Positions 1-11,089 of a stretch of 64,000 nucleotides of DNA are shown here, in pieces. How positions within the stretch are numbered: position 1 is the stretch's first letter; each line of letters opens with the position of its first letter. The stretch spans positions 167,219,107 through 167,283,106 of the forward strand of contig CP136061.1 of assembly GCA_032622095.1 (NCBI GenBank), read 5' to 3'. The notes below the pieces were generated by a model, which did no database searches, was not told the DNA's origin, and saw nothing but the letters and a program-made list of their open reading frames with translations. The DNA is from Siphonodentalium dalli. Lineage: Eukaryota; Mollusca; Scaphopoda; Gadilida; Siphonodentaliidae. The translations under genes were made by a program, and so were the position numbers.

Positions 1-354
1 TGATAATCCTAAAATGACTTAAAAGATTTATATGGTCTAGAAACCACCAAACACAATCGGAATGCCCTCCCGATTGTGATTAAAATTATCCAAGTCCCGT
101 TCCGATCGCATAATAAATAAGACGAAAAAGTTATAAATTAGTAATAAATAATACAAGCACTGGTTTTCAGAGATCTCCTTGACTAGACCATGAATGACGT
201 CAAATTAATTGAGCATTAGGAGCCAGAGTTTATTATGTCGACTATGATTACGTAAACGTAGTCAGCCGTTACTAAAATGCAGAATCGGTTTGTGCAAACA
301 CAGTGCATAGATTAAATCACTATGCGATGAGTTATTTAAGTAATCAAGATCAAA
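1..354. other. Intronic sequence, nothing recognised
   Basis: AT-rich sequence with no coding potential or repeat that I recognise. It lies downstream of exon 881-1006 of the minus-strand DENN gene, so it is most simply part of that gene's next intron. Confidence 0.4.
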
Positions 355-725
355 CCCAGAATTGCAGAGCACCTCTGTTCTTGGTTGAGACACATACAGA
401 CCAAGTTTCAATCAAATCGGATGATCAATACTGGAGTTATAACTCCAGACGCACAGACGCACGGGGCTGATTACAATAGTCCCCCCAAAAATAAATTTTT
501 CTGGGGACAAAAAGGAGCATAACTCAGTCAAAATCATGCAGACGAAACCCATATTCGAACTTGATCTGTATTTTGGTGTGGTAAACTAACATATCAAATT
601 TGGTTCAGTTTACTCGATTCAATCTAAAGTTATCATCCAGAAACCAAATGTGAACGGACGACGGACGACAGACGGACAACCCATTTGCATTAATACGACC
701 GTTTTTTCAAACGGGCGTATAAAAA
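355..725 (+). repeat. Rolling-circle-type element, 3' hairpin family H3
   Basis: The block holds a core module (cataactc ... aaacccatattcgaactt ... tctgtattttgg), a short acggacg-type microsatellite at 653-680 and a 3' hairpin (ccgtttTTTCaaacgg) followed by gcgtataaaaa. The same core module recurs at 12480, 16330 and 17620 next to a different 3' hairpin. The order core, microsatellite, hairpin is that of HINE/pearl-type non-autonomous elements. The 5' end is not defined, and a second terminus-like motif at 465-490 suggests a composite. Confidence 0.5.
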
Positions 726-880
726 TAACTAATGAGGAAAGAATCATGTCAGTGGCTCTGACCCTATTTGACACAGTGATCCAATTCTGAATCAAATCTG
801 CTATGTAAAAGTCAGGGTCGGTATTGGGTGTGGGCCAGCAAGCACATTTGGCTTAAAACAGCATAATTCAGTCCACTTAC

Positions 881-1006
881 CTGAGGAGTAGAGCAATATC
901 TGATGCTCAAGTAACATGCAGGTGAACACCTGGACAACATTCTCCACTCCTAATAACCTGAATAGCTTCCATAAAGAGAAATCTAGCAATGGAAGTTCAC
1001 TGCAAC
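881..1006 (-). CDS. DENN-domain Rab GEF (DENND5-like), internal exon 2
   Basis: This 126-bp exon encodes part of the central DENN domain, including [20 protein letters not shown] and the core [14 protein letters not shown]. The acceptor (tattacag) lies at 1007-1008 and the donor (gtaagt) at 879-880, read on the minus strand. It enters in phase 1, matching the phase at which exon 41758-42292 ends, so the join restores a glycine codon and reads ...[16 protein letters not shown] proteins are guanine-nucleotide exchange factors for Rab GTPases in membrane traffic; DENND5 acts on Rab39 and binds Rab6. The DENND5 assignment rests on remembered family similarity, and other DENN subfamilies are possible. 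Confidence 0.78.
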
Positions 1007-1056
1007 CTGTAATAGATCAACATTGTGCATTCAGGTAAAGAGTCCACATCTTGTAT

Positions 1057-1950
1057 AGGGTCCGACGAAGTTTCGATTCGATTCGAATCGATATCCATCG
1101 GAAGATTCGTTTGTATTATGACAATTGGATACACCATTTATTTCCTTGTTTCGTGTCGTGTAAATTGAGCAGAATTAAGCAAATAAACGCATATTGCCGG
1201 CGGTGTGTATATATTTGATGTCAGACATAACTGATTCGGATGTAGCATAATAAAGCCCATAAAAAACTAGATAGAAAACCCCAAGGTGACATATTATTGG
1301 TGTGGTATTTGCCCCGTATTAAATTGTTGAAAACTAAGACAAACAAATTTTTGTCGTCGAATAAAACTCAGAAGAAATCGCAACTACTCAATAACAACGA
1401 TCGGCTGGCACGCACAGGTGACATAACAGCCAAAACAATCGCCGTCATGTCGATAATCAAAAATAGATTCTTTTTACCATCATCCAACTCCATCAGGTAT
1501 CGAATCTATCCATTTCCACAAACTGTAAGAAACAGTAAGATTACATTACTTAGAACCTTATATTTTTTTTTTCCAGAAAATCCTTCAGAAGGTCAGACTT
1601 GTGATAAAAATGTAACATTTTTAGTATTGTAATCGTACAAATTCCACTAAAAAATACATTTCAGAACAATTCAGCATGTATGAAAATGCGTATTGTATAC
1701 CTATTACCTAATACTTATCCTGGTCAGGATTGAAGAGTTTGACCGGTACGGTGGTATGAGAATTCCGATGTACTTAAATTCGTAAAAATATGCTGGATAA
1801 AACGGTAGGATGCAATAACCAATTGCTCAAAACTTATTGTTTTAATAGGTGATGATTTGATTCGAGATTCGATTCAATGTGAAATCATTGACCTGATTCG
1901 ATTCGAGATTCGATTCGAGCCGCAAATGCCCGATTCTTCGTAGTCTTATC
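1057..1950. repeat. hAT-like non-autonomous element
   Basis: Both ends carry gattcgattcg-rich sequence. The outer ends form an imperfect inverted repeat: ACGAAGTTTCG on the left and the complement of ACGAAGAATCG on the right. A gattcg-rich subterminal region is common in hAT elements. No transposase is visible. A 111-codon open frame at 1297-1632 shows no domain and is probably fortuitous. Target duplications could not be fixed. Confidence 0.4.
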
Positions 1951-2229
1951 TGGTAATCTTCCATTTCACATTTTCACATTTGACTACTGGACCAAACTAT
2001 TTTACAACTGGTAGTTCAAGCTCTCCGACTGTTCCCCCATAAAGTTTTCTAAATGTGGGCATTTGTTGGTCTATAAACAAAAAAAAATTCACTTAATACT
2101 AAAGAATTTTGTTCCTTTTAAATTCAATTTTTTTTTATTATTAAAGTTAAACATTCTTTAATCTTTTTTAAAGAAGTCAGTATCCTCTCCCCCTTAATTG
2201 GCTATCAACACACCAAAGCACAGCCAAAT
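1951..2229. other. AT-rich spacer
   Basis: Low-complexity AT-rich sequence (runs of a and t around 2080-2170) with no feature that I can support. Confidence 0.4.
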
Positions 2230-3380
2230 CCGATGATCCATGTCCAAGTTACAAGCTGAAATTTTCATAAAGACACAAAATTAAGAAATTCCCATGTGAA
2301 ACAAGGACTGTAACTCTGGTGAAAATGAATGGACGAAACCTATAATAAGTTGATATCTTTTCCCCACAAGCTGTACAATCACCATTTATTGTGATAAACA
2401 ACTGAATCTGATTATAATTAATTGCCCAAGTTACAAGCTGAAATGTTCTTTCGGACAGAAAATTCACAAATTTCCAAGTCAAACAAGAGCATTGTACCTG
2501 GCCTTGTATCTATTTGACCGGGTGTCCCTGATTGAACAAATCTGAATCACAATCACCAAAGGAACCTCAATATTAAACGAGAGGCCGATCACGATCGGCA
2601 GATGTTTAACCCATACCTTGGCGATAGCGATCTTTTTATGAGATAAATGTGGAGAGATAGAGTATTGTACCTGGCCTTGCACCTATTTGACCTGGTGACC
2701 CTGATTGAAAAATCTGAATCACAATCACCAAAGGAGCCTCAATATTAAATAGACCTGGTAATTCTTTCAAAGAAGACTTTTCAAGGTTTACTATAGAGGG
2801 AAAGTATGACCCTGGCCTTTCCCCTATTTTACCTGGTGACCCTATCTGAACATAACTGAAATAGAAAAATGTTCTCTTGTGATGTGGTGAGTGTGTTAAA
2901 TGTCCTATTGAGAGATTTTATAGATTGTTGTTGTAATTAGGAATTAATGACCTCTAGCAGATCTCCAGGGAATGTTTATAGATAGGTTAGATTTAATTTG
3001 ACATGTGTAGGCATACAGTTGGAACCAAAGTAATGCTTCTTATAATGATTCTGTCAAGAATTTGAGTAAATATTATTTTTTGGACCAGGAACAGCAGAAT
3101 CAGTGAACTTGAGTGAAGGGCCAGGGGCAACCCTTGGCATTTAATTTTCAATTTGTCTAACATGTTTAAAAAATATCTATATAATTGACCATGGAGTTAA
3201 ACCTGAATTTAAATTAATTTTTTGAGTTATGACCCTGGCTACGCCCACATTTGACCCAGTGACCTCATTTGATCAATCTGAACTCCAGTCACCCAAGGAC
3301 CCTTCATACCAAATATGAACCCATTTGACCCGATTGATACATGAGAAAAAGTCGATTTAAGAATTACTATGAAGGGAAAG
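2230..3380. repeat. Old diverged tandem repeats (~145-185 bp)
   Basis: Related segments recur. ccaagttacaagctgaaat appears near 2245 and 2428. A tacctggcctt/tgacctggtgaccctgat module appears near 2497, 2668 and 2811, with a weaker copy near 3230. The block caatcaccaaagga..cctcaatattaa appears at about 2550 and 2715. It is interrupted at 2577 by the 5' end of a rolling-circle-type element. Confidence 0.5.
2577..2631 (+). mobile_element. 5' terminus of H2-family rolling-circle-type element (fragment)
   Basis: The 55-bp sequence starting ACGAGAGGCCGATCACG and ending ggcgatagcgat also forms the left end of the two H2 insertions at 11018 and 15657. It contains a small hairpin (GCCGATC/GATCGGC) and the motif ATGTTTAACCCATACC, which is complementary to the 3' hairpin of the family. 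It follows tattaa, and the related uninterrupted repeat near 2740 continues differently after attaaa. The right end is not recognised here. Confidence 0.55.
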
Positions 3381-3966
3381 AGTTATTAGTCCAGGAGATA
3401 TTGATCGACCTCTGCACCCCCCCCCCCCCCCCAAGGACTCAACTTCGCCCCCACTAATTTTTGTTCTTAATGTCTCCTCTAATTTTTTTCAGTTGTTAAC
3501 AAGAAAAAAAAGTGGCCGCAGAGACTCCAGACAAGATGGCGTCCATCATGGCGGCCATTTTTTGTATATGCACTAGGTCTCTTTGATCGCCCATATAGTA
3601 AAGATGATATCACATGCGGTCTTGTTTTCCGCTCGATTCGTTATGCTATTACTAATATACAACCCTTACAAATTAGCCAAAAATCCGACACCAGAATCCA
3701 ATATGGCGGCCATCTTGCTATTTTTCTGACATTTCACCACCTTTTGTTTGTCTTTGTGGGAAAATATTGGCATCTTGGCATGATGTTATACATTTATCGT
3801 ATAGAAGAGTCCTTGGCGAACACATGGGGACCATAATATACATTCATTGTGGGATATTTTTGTCCGATATCACGTTTTCCCAAATACCGGTATAATAGGT
3901 CAAAGCCGAATAGACGTTAATAACGCGATGTAATGTTTTGAATCAATGAATGTTATTGCTATCATA
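3381..3966. other. Spacer with C-tract and ATGGCGGCC motifs
   Basis: There is a poly-C tract near 3417-3432. Several AAGATGGCG/ATGGCGGCCAT motifs at 3530-3560 and 3700-3715 resemble those of the adjacent tandem arrays. No coding potential is seen. Confidence 0.45.
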
Positions 3967-4094
3967 ATGAAAGTGTCAATGACACTGTAGCTCAACTTGG
4001 AAATGGAATAATTTAATATATTACAGTCAATGGAGCGATTAGGAATGTGGAAAGTTGAATGTCTAATACTAGTTTATAGACATGAAGAGAAAAG

Positions 4095-5790
4095 TAAAAT
4101 CCAAGATGGCTGCTGGCGGCCACGTTTCCAGCCGAATGACCCCAAAATGAGTCGTTCCCAACTACATGTCATCGTTAACATCAATGACAAATTTTATGAC
4201 GATCAGACTAAAGGTACGACCTGTGGCCCGTGCTAATGGATTCAATTTTGAAATCCAAGATGGCCACTGGCGGCCATGTTTTTTGTCCGAATGACCCCGA
4301 AATCAGACTAAAGGTACGACCTGTAGCCCGTGGTAAAGGATTTAGTCATACAAAGTGTAAAATCCAAGTTGGCTGCTGGCAGCCATGTTTTTTGGCCGAT
4401 TGACCCCAAAATTACTCGTTCCCATCTACATGTCATTGTTAAGAACCATGACAAATTTTATGATGATCAGACTAAAGGTACGACCTGTAGCCCGTGCTAA
4501 ATAATTTAGTCATACAAAGAGTAAAATCCAAGATGGCTGCTGGCGACCATGTTTTTTGGCCGAATGACCCCAAAATTACTCGTTCCCATCTACATGTCAA
4601 TATTATCATCCATGACAAATTTCATGATGATCAGACAAACAGTACGACCTGTGGCCCGTGCTAATGGATTAAATTTTGAAATCCAAGATGGCCGCTGGCG
4701 GCCATGTTTTTTGTCCGAATGACCCCAAAATGACTCGTTCCCATCTACATTCCAATATCAACAGCCATGACAAATTTTATGATGATCAGACTAAAGGTAC
4801 GACCTGTAGCCCGTGCTAAAGGATTTAGTCATACAAAGAGTAAAATCCAAGATGGCTGCTGGCGGCCATGTTTTTTGGCCGAATGACCCCAAAATGACTC
4901 GTTCCCATCTACATGTCATTGTTAACATCCATGACAAATTTTATGATGATCAGACTAAAGGTACGACCTGTAGCCCGTGCTAAAGAATTTAGTCATACAA
5001 AGAGTAAAATCCAAGATGGCTGCTGGCGGCCATGTTTTTGGGCCGAATGACCCCAAAATAACTCGTTCCCATCTACATGTCAATATTAACATCCATGACA
5101 AATTTCATGATGATCAGACAAATAGTGCGACCTGTGGCCCGTGCTAATGGATTGAATTTTGAAAACAAAGATGGCCACTGGCGGCCATGTTTTTTGTCCG
5201 AATGACCCCAAAATGACTCGTTCCCATCTACATTCCAATATCAACAGCCATGACAAATTTCATGATTATCAGACTAAAGGTATGACCTGTAGCCCGTGCT
5301 AAAGGATTTAGTCATACAAAGAGTAAAATACAAGATGGCTGCTGGCGGCCAGGTTTTTTGTCCGAATAACCCAAAAATGACTCATTCCCATCTACATGTC
5401 ATTGTTAACATCCATGACAAATTTTATGATGATCTGACTAAAGGTACGACCTGTAGCCCGTGCTAAAGGATTTAGTCATGCAAAGAGTAAAATCGAAGAT
5501 GGCTGCTGGCGGCCATGTTTTTTGGCCGAATGACCCCAAAATTACTCGTTCCCATCTACATGTCAATATTAACATCCATGACAAATTTCATGACGATCAG
5601 ACGAACAGTACGGCCTGTAGCCCGTGCTAATGGATTGAATTTTGAAATCTAAGATGGCTGCTGGCGGCCATGTTTTTTTTCCGAATGACCCCAAAATGAA
5701 TCATTCCGGTACAAATGTTGATGTCAACAGCTATGACAAATTTCATAATGATCCGATCAAAGGTACGACCTGTAGCCTCTATTGTTGACG
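4095..5790 (+). repeat. Core tandem array with trimeric higher-order period
   Basis: About eleven units of 155-164 bp are present. Each has AAATCCAAGATGGCTGC..GGCGGCCATG, CCCCAAAATGACTCGTTCCC, CATGACAAATT and TACGACCTGTAGCCCG. Two unit types alternate. Type a carries ggatttagtcatacaaagag (~164 bp). Type b carries attgaattttgaaa (~155 bp). The order is b-a-a repeated. Type-b markers lie at 4245, 4673, 5156 and 5639, spacings of 428, 483 and 483. One unit around 4255-4364 is about 55 bp short. Confidence 0.75.
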
Positions 5791-5795
5791 CCTTA

Positions 5796-5845
5796 CGTAC
5801 ACACGCACACACGCACACACGCACACACGCACACACGTACACACG
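5796..5845 (+). repeat. Microsatellite (acacgc)n of pearl copy A
   Basis: About eight copies of cacacg followed by acggacgacggacgac lie between the core array and the 3' hairpin. The same placement occurs in copies B, D1 and D2. Confidence 0.85.
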
Positions 5846-5872
5846 GACGACGGACGACAAAGCCATGGCAAT

Positions 5873-5902
5873 AGCTCAAACTTTACAAAGTAAAGTTGAG
5901 CT
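5873..5902 (+). other. 3' terminal hairpin H1 of pearl copy A
   Basis: AGCTCAAACTTTAC-AAA-GTAAAGTTGAGCT folds as a stem of about 13 bp with one bulged A. A 3' stem-loop just inside the end is typical of Helitron/Helentron-type elements. Confidence 0.75.
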
Positions 5903-5984
5903 AACAACACCCATGCATATATATATGTGCAGGAGATACTCGAGCTAGGATTCCTCTTATACCTGAGTTGAGGAATATTCACCC

Positions 5985-6540
5985 AAAGTCAAGATGGCGG
6001 CCAAAATGGCCACCAGAAATAGAAAAATCGCCGAAAATCACTGATTTTAACATCAGTGAGCATTATTGTCATGACAACTCCACACCTGATTACTATTATG
6101 AGTTGGGAACACTTAGGCGAAGAACTTTCCTTGTACCATATCCAAATAAAAGTTCCCCAAATCCAAAATGGCGCCCACAATGGTGGACAGATTTAGAAAA
6201 ATCACCGAAATTCCCTCATATTCACATCATTTGGCATTATTGTCGAGACAACTCCACCCATGCTTACAGTTGAGTTGGAATACTGAGGTGAAATAATTAC
6301 CTTACATCTCATGCAATAAATGGTTTTTCAAATCGAAGATGGCGGCCAAAATGGCGACCGAAATTTGAAAACACGTCTACATTTCATTACTTTCTTACGA
6401 TGTGCGTTATTGTTTTGCGATTTCTACCCACCATTACATGTTGATATGGAATATTGATATGAAGTATTCATTAGGGTTTGGCAATTGATACTCATAGTCA
6501 AGATGGCGGTCAAACTGGTGGCCAGAAATTGAAAAGAAGT
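5985..6540 (+). repeat. Four ~169-bp tandem units with aagatggcggcc motifs
   Basis: The motif (caagatggcggccaaaatgg or variant) recurs at about 5993, 6165, 6334 and 6499, followed each time by similar flanking sequence (cattattgt..gacaactcc). The last two to three units are also the outer part of the left arm of the palindrome. Confidence 0.6.
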
Positions 6541-7219
6541 CGATATTATCACATACTAATTTCAACTTTTTTGTCATAATATCGATCTGTATAGACGAAA
6601 CGGTACATAATATAAGCCATCTATTAGTTCCAACATAAGTCGTAGGAAGGATGAAAACCCACAATCGCGATGTGACATTTAAAGATCCATTCTTGACTAT
6701 AAAGGGCCCATACTGGCCGTAACTGTATATAGGTGCGCCGAATAGTCAAATTATGACTTCCAAGAATCAAAACAACAGTACCTGAGCTTATTCTGATTTG
6801 CCACATTCAGCATTATCTGGACCAGTTTCCGTCTCTTCATCAGATTAATCTATCTCGCTCACAACAATACAGTTTTCTACACTTCTTTGTAGAAGGGTCC
6901 CACTAATCGGAATGTTTCAAACAATATATATGCCGGTATCCAGCTCACGTGTTTGTTTCGAAAGCTTTGAATTCTTATCCTTATTCTTGGCGAGCTTCAT
7001 TCGTGATATAGCTTATGGTATAATTCAGATGCTACATATGGGGTATGGGCGTTATCTTGTGCGATAAACTGGACAGGTATTCGGTCGATGCGTATACTAG
7101 CTTTAAGAAGGACCTATCTATCTGCGTATTGTCAGCTTTGGTGACCTAATGGGGATAACAATTAACAACATGTACACCTGGTGATCTTCGCAAACAGCCA
7201 CCTCTCAATATATGGTTCA

Positions 7220-7501
7220 TCAATTCACATACTCATCTAATGCACTGACGTACCCGGACAACTTCTGTATATGGCTTCGAATGTTGAAAGCCTGAGATTT
7301 GACGGATGCCTTTCCGCTAAGGCGTAGGAGACCATAATACATAATATGCCCACACTTCTTGAACATGATTCTAAGAACAATCTTGTTGGCGCCCAGCAAT
7401 CGTCTCACCGAACAGATCCAAGCAGATGATAACAATACACATGATGCTAGTTTGTGGGAATGTGTCATGATAGTGGAAATGAAATTGGACCATGACTGCA
7501 C
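7220..7501 (-). pseudogene. Unrecognised 93-codon frame in left palindrome arm
   Basis: The frame includes LLSSAWICSVRRLLGANKIV and ends SALDEYVN. The inverted arm carries a counterpart at 8350-8571 (+) ending NAFAEFVS, and the nucleotide sequences match through this interval. Shared coding-like conservation suggests that both arms carry remnants of one ancestral coding segment. No domain is recognised, and it may be fortuitous. Confidence 0.25.
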
Positions 7502-8349
7502 CGCCCCTTATTTTGGTATGTTTTAGATTCAGACAGGATCTCATGTGTGGCTTTGCTTTCCTTGTATGCTAAGATTGTATGTTCCCATCCGTTTGGAAGC
7601 CGTTCTTAATCAACTGGACCAGGCGTGTACCATTGGCTACTACTGTATAAGCTCCACCAGACTGGGTGTAGTCTTAAAGGCGATGCCTTTGATAGTTGGT
7701 TGATATGTCATACTCAGGCTGGGTGGTAGTCGGTATGGTTCAAGAAAGTACAAATGTCACCAAAACACAAGGGTGAAATGTTCAACGCGAAGAACATCCA
7801 GAGGAATGTTACGTTGATGAGCTCTGGCATTCAGTTCAACATACGTTGGGCACACCAAGTGATTTCTTGGTAACATCACCATTGCGACCATTGTTCTGCA
7901 TGAGACATTAACTACTATATTCTAAAGTTATATATATATAAAGCTATATGATCATAAAGGTCGCGTTCCCCAACGTCCACAGCCATTGCCATCGAGACTA
8001 AATGCACCACAGTTCCTGACATTTTCTTGAATAATACCGCCCACATACTGACACTAACCCTGCGAGAGGATAACAAAAACGCATACCTTCATGCTATACA
8101 GACATTATCCTTTAGTCCATCCGACTGTTTTGAGGGAGGCTAGCATAGTATTATCCAGACTGGTCTGATTCTGGTCAAGTTGAATCAGAACGGCTTCGAA
8201 ACGGATGTTGAAATACAATCTTACCACACCAAAAAAAAAATCGACACGCATGACATTCTATATCTTAACCATGTACCAGGTATAGGGGTGGTGTATACCG
8301 TGGCCCATTTCATTCCCACTATCATGGCGCATGTCCACAAACTAGCACC

Positions 8350-8571
8350 GTGAGTATTGTTCTTGTCTGTTGGGAGATATTCGATGAGACAACTGCTGGA
8401 CGTCACACAGTTTGCTTCGTATCATGGTCAAAAAGTGTGGGTAGTCGGTACATTATGGTCTTCTCCTTAGCAGATAGACATCTGTCCAAGGGAATGAGAC
8501 AGCTAGCAACCTTCGAAACACTGTCAAAGTTGTCCACGTATGCCAATGCGTTCGCTGAGTTTGTGAGTTGA
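8350..8571 (+). pseudogene. Unrecognised 73-codon frame in right palindrome arm
   Basis: This is the partner of 7220-7501 in the inverted arm, with shared features such as KSVG/KKCG followed by YIMVF/HIMYY and the ending NAFAEFVS/SALDEYVN. The function is unknown. It is listed because the pair recurs, not because expression is likely. Confidence 0.22.
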
Positions 8572-9482
8572 CGAACCATCTATTGAGAAGTGACTAGCTA
8601 ACTGGTTCGCCAGGTGTACATGTCGTTATCCCCATGGGGTATGAGACACATACATAGAGATGACCTTCTGTAAGCTTATATACTCATCGACCATATACCT
8701 TCCTAGTTCAAGATGACGCACAAATCCCATATTTAGCAAATATTTAAAATTGTAAGCTAGACACCGGAAAATGAGCTGTTTGAAACGCTATGATTAGAGG
8801 GACCCTTCTCCCAGGAAGTGGTGAATACTTTGTCGGTGTGAGCGACCTAGATTTATCAGACAAAGAAATAGAAGCTGGTCCAGATAATTATGGACGTGAC
8901 GTGGTAAATCAGAATCTGTTATCAGGTAATTGTTCTGATATGACTATTCGGCGCATCTACAGTTACGCCCATTATCGGCGCTGAGTGGAGAATGGATTTT
9001 GAAATGCCACATAGCAATATTAATTGTGGGTTTTCATCTTTCCAGAAGGATACGAGCTAAGGCATGCGTTTTGATATGTTTAAGTTGAACTAATAGATAG
9101 TTTATGTACAGTTTCGTCCATACATACCGATATTATGACAAAAAGTTGAAATTAGTATGTGATAATATCGACTACTTTTCAATTTCTGGCCGCCAGTTTG
9201 GCCGCCATCTTGAATGTGAGTATTAATTGTCAAACCCTAATGAATACTTCATATCAATATTCCACATCAACTGCAATGGTGGGTAGAAATCGCGAAACAA
9301 TAATGCCCATCGTAAAAAAGTAAAGAAATGTAGGCGTGTTTTCAAATTTCGGTCGCCATTTTGGCCGCCATCTTCGATTTGGAAAACCATTTCTTGCATG
9401 AGATGTAAGGTAATTTCTTCACCTCAGTATTTCCAACTCAACTGTAAGCATGGGTGGAGTTGTCTCGACAATAATGTCCAAT

Positions 9483-9970
9483 GATGTGGACGCACAACAT
9501 TGCGTAATTAAATTTGCACCCGGCCTCGGCTGTTGCTTCACATGCTTGGGTGACATCCTATTCTGAATGGATCAGTAGACTTGTGAGCATGCACTGGATG
9601 GACCATGGTTCAGCCAGTATAAGAAAGATTACAGATCTGGATCTTAAAATCCGATCATATAGTTGGGTACGGTGTGAGAAAATTTTGAAATCTGAACAAG
9701 AAAATCGCAAAATCCTATACCATCTAGACTGGCCTCAAGCTTTCCACATGTTGGATATTTCCAACTGATGACCATTTAAGTTCACAATTTTGAACAAAAG
9801 TATAGGAAAATAATGTTTTTTTTAAAACTAATTAGCCGTCGCCACTTGCCTAGTAGCGGGTTTATCCAAACTGAACATAATTTTATTTAGTGAGTCTACT
9901 CGCATTTAATTTGAAACAAACGTCGCACTTGTGTCGACTCGAATTCAAATGCCACTAAATTACAGTTACT
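9483..9970. other. Spacer with left arm of a foldback repeat (~9890-9957)
   Basis: Most of this stretch shows nothing recognisable. The segment ttgaaacaaacgtcgcact..tcgactcgaattcaaat (about 9909-9957) is the complement of about 20935-20985 on the far side of the broken LINE. A related direct copy occurs near 21040-21100. Confidence 0.45.
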
Positions 9971-11017
9971 TCAAGTAAAGAAACAGAAAAAAGATGGAGG
10001 ATGGAATGGGGTTATGAAGCCATTATTTCTTCATTTTCCAGTGCTAAAAGAGGGGTGGCCATTATTTTTTTAAATTCAATCCAATATGAAATACACGAAA
10101 TAGTGGCTGATGACGGTGGAAATTACATCATTCTTGATATTACAATCCAACATCAGAGACTTAGCCTATGTGCTGTATATGGGCCGAACGAGGACAGCCC
10201 AATGTTTTTTGAAAAACTTTTTAACAAAATTGACAAATTGGAAAACTCCTCTATAATAATTGCAGGAGACTGGAATGTACCTCAGGACTATTCAATAGAT
10301 ACAATCCATTATAAACAGAAAAACAACACAAAATCAAATGAAAAAATGAAGTTCTGGCAAATGAGGTTAGATTTACACGATACATGGAGGCTTCATAACC
10401 CAGGCATTAAACGATACAGTTGGAGGGGCCCAGGAAGTAAAATGGCTAGGCTCGACTACTTCCTGGTCTCCTCTGATCTTCAGTCTTTCATAAAAAAATC
10501 TGATATACATATTAGTTATAAATCAGACCATTCTCCAGTGAGCTTAACTATACAATTTGTGAGTCATCTCAGGGGCAGAGGGACATGGAAATTTAACAAC
10601 AGTTTATTGAGAGACAAAAAGTATATAGAATTAGTTAAAACTATAATTGCTGAGGTAGTAGACCAATATGTGAATAATAACACTGAAAATATACGCATTG
10701 GGGAGGAAAATCTTTTTAAAATCAATGATCAACTATTTTGGGAAACCCTAAAAATTATGATTCGTGGCCAAACTATTGCATACTCTTCAAATTTGAAAAA
10801 GGGAAGAAATGAATCTGAAAATAAACTTGAGACAGAAATTTCAAGGCTTTCGGAAATACTCAACAATGGTGATGAATCGGTCGCTGCAAAAATAGATAAA
10901 TTAAAATCAGAGCTAATCGAATTAAGAGACAAGAAAATACAGGGAATAATTCTGAGAACAAAAGCAAAATGGAAAGTAGAAGGGGAAAAATCAACCAAAT
11001 ACTTTTGCAATTTAGAA
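9971..11017 (+). pseudogene. L1/Tx1-like LINE ORF2, segment 1 (endonuclease)
   Basis: This is an APE-type endonuclease followed by the start of the RT-linker region. Visible motifs are RGVAIIFLNS, AVYGPNED, IIAGDWNVP, RYSWRGPG, RLDYFLVS and SYKSDHSPVSL (the SDH catalytic motif). It is 5'-truncated. It begins in the middle of the endonuclease at about SKETEKRWRMEWGYEA, so the N-terminal catalytic residues and any ORF1 are missing. The 349-codon frame from 10001 is open until the insertion at 11018, where the last LINE codon is E of CNLE. Confidence 0.85.
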
Positions 11018-11089
11018 ACGAGAGGCCGATCACGATCGGCAGATGTTTAACCCATACCTTGGCGATAACGATTAGCTATTTTCATAAAT

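Larger units (their letters stand above)
3967..5903 (+). mobile_element. Pearl/HINE-type element, copy A (complete)
   Basis: The 5' module starts ATGAAAGTGTCAATGACAC and contains the hairpin GTGTCAATGACAC and then TAGCTCAACTT. It is followed by about eleven core repeats, a (acacgc)n microsatellite and a 3' hairpin ending AAGTTGAGCTA. TAGCTCAACTT and AAGTTGAGCTA form an 11-bp inverted repeat joining the two ends. It lies between A-ending and A-starting flanks with no target duplication. This is the architecture of oyster pearl elements and of Drosophila DINE-1/HINE elements, interpreted as non-autonomous Helentrons. It encodes no protein; the short open frames in it are repeat translations. 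Confidence 0.75.
6222..9482. repeat. 3.3-kb imperfect palindrome (two inverted arms)
   Basis: The left arm (about 6222-7665) and right arm (about 8130-9482) are inverted copies. At the outer edge cattattgtcgagacaactcc faces its complement near 9465. Further in, aatcgaagatggcggcc at 6330 faces its complement near 9365. Near the centre taagattgtat..ccatccgttt..gaagccgttct at 7570 faces its complement near 8195. The arms have diverged and contain small indels. The centre (about 7666-8129) is unique. It could be a foldback element or two head-to-head copies of an element. No transposase is recognised. Confidence 0.7.

Noticed and set aside
3967-5903. Regular repeats that could suggest a CRISPR-like array
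   Set aside because: Units are contiguous at 155-164 bp with no unique spacers, in an animal genome. They are core repeats of a pearl-type element.
5627-5982. Overlapping frames rich in CVRVCV / THAHTHT
   Set aside because: These are translations of the (acacgc)n microsatellite; the same applies near 15164-15495 and 37879-38076.
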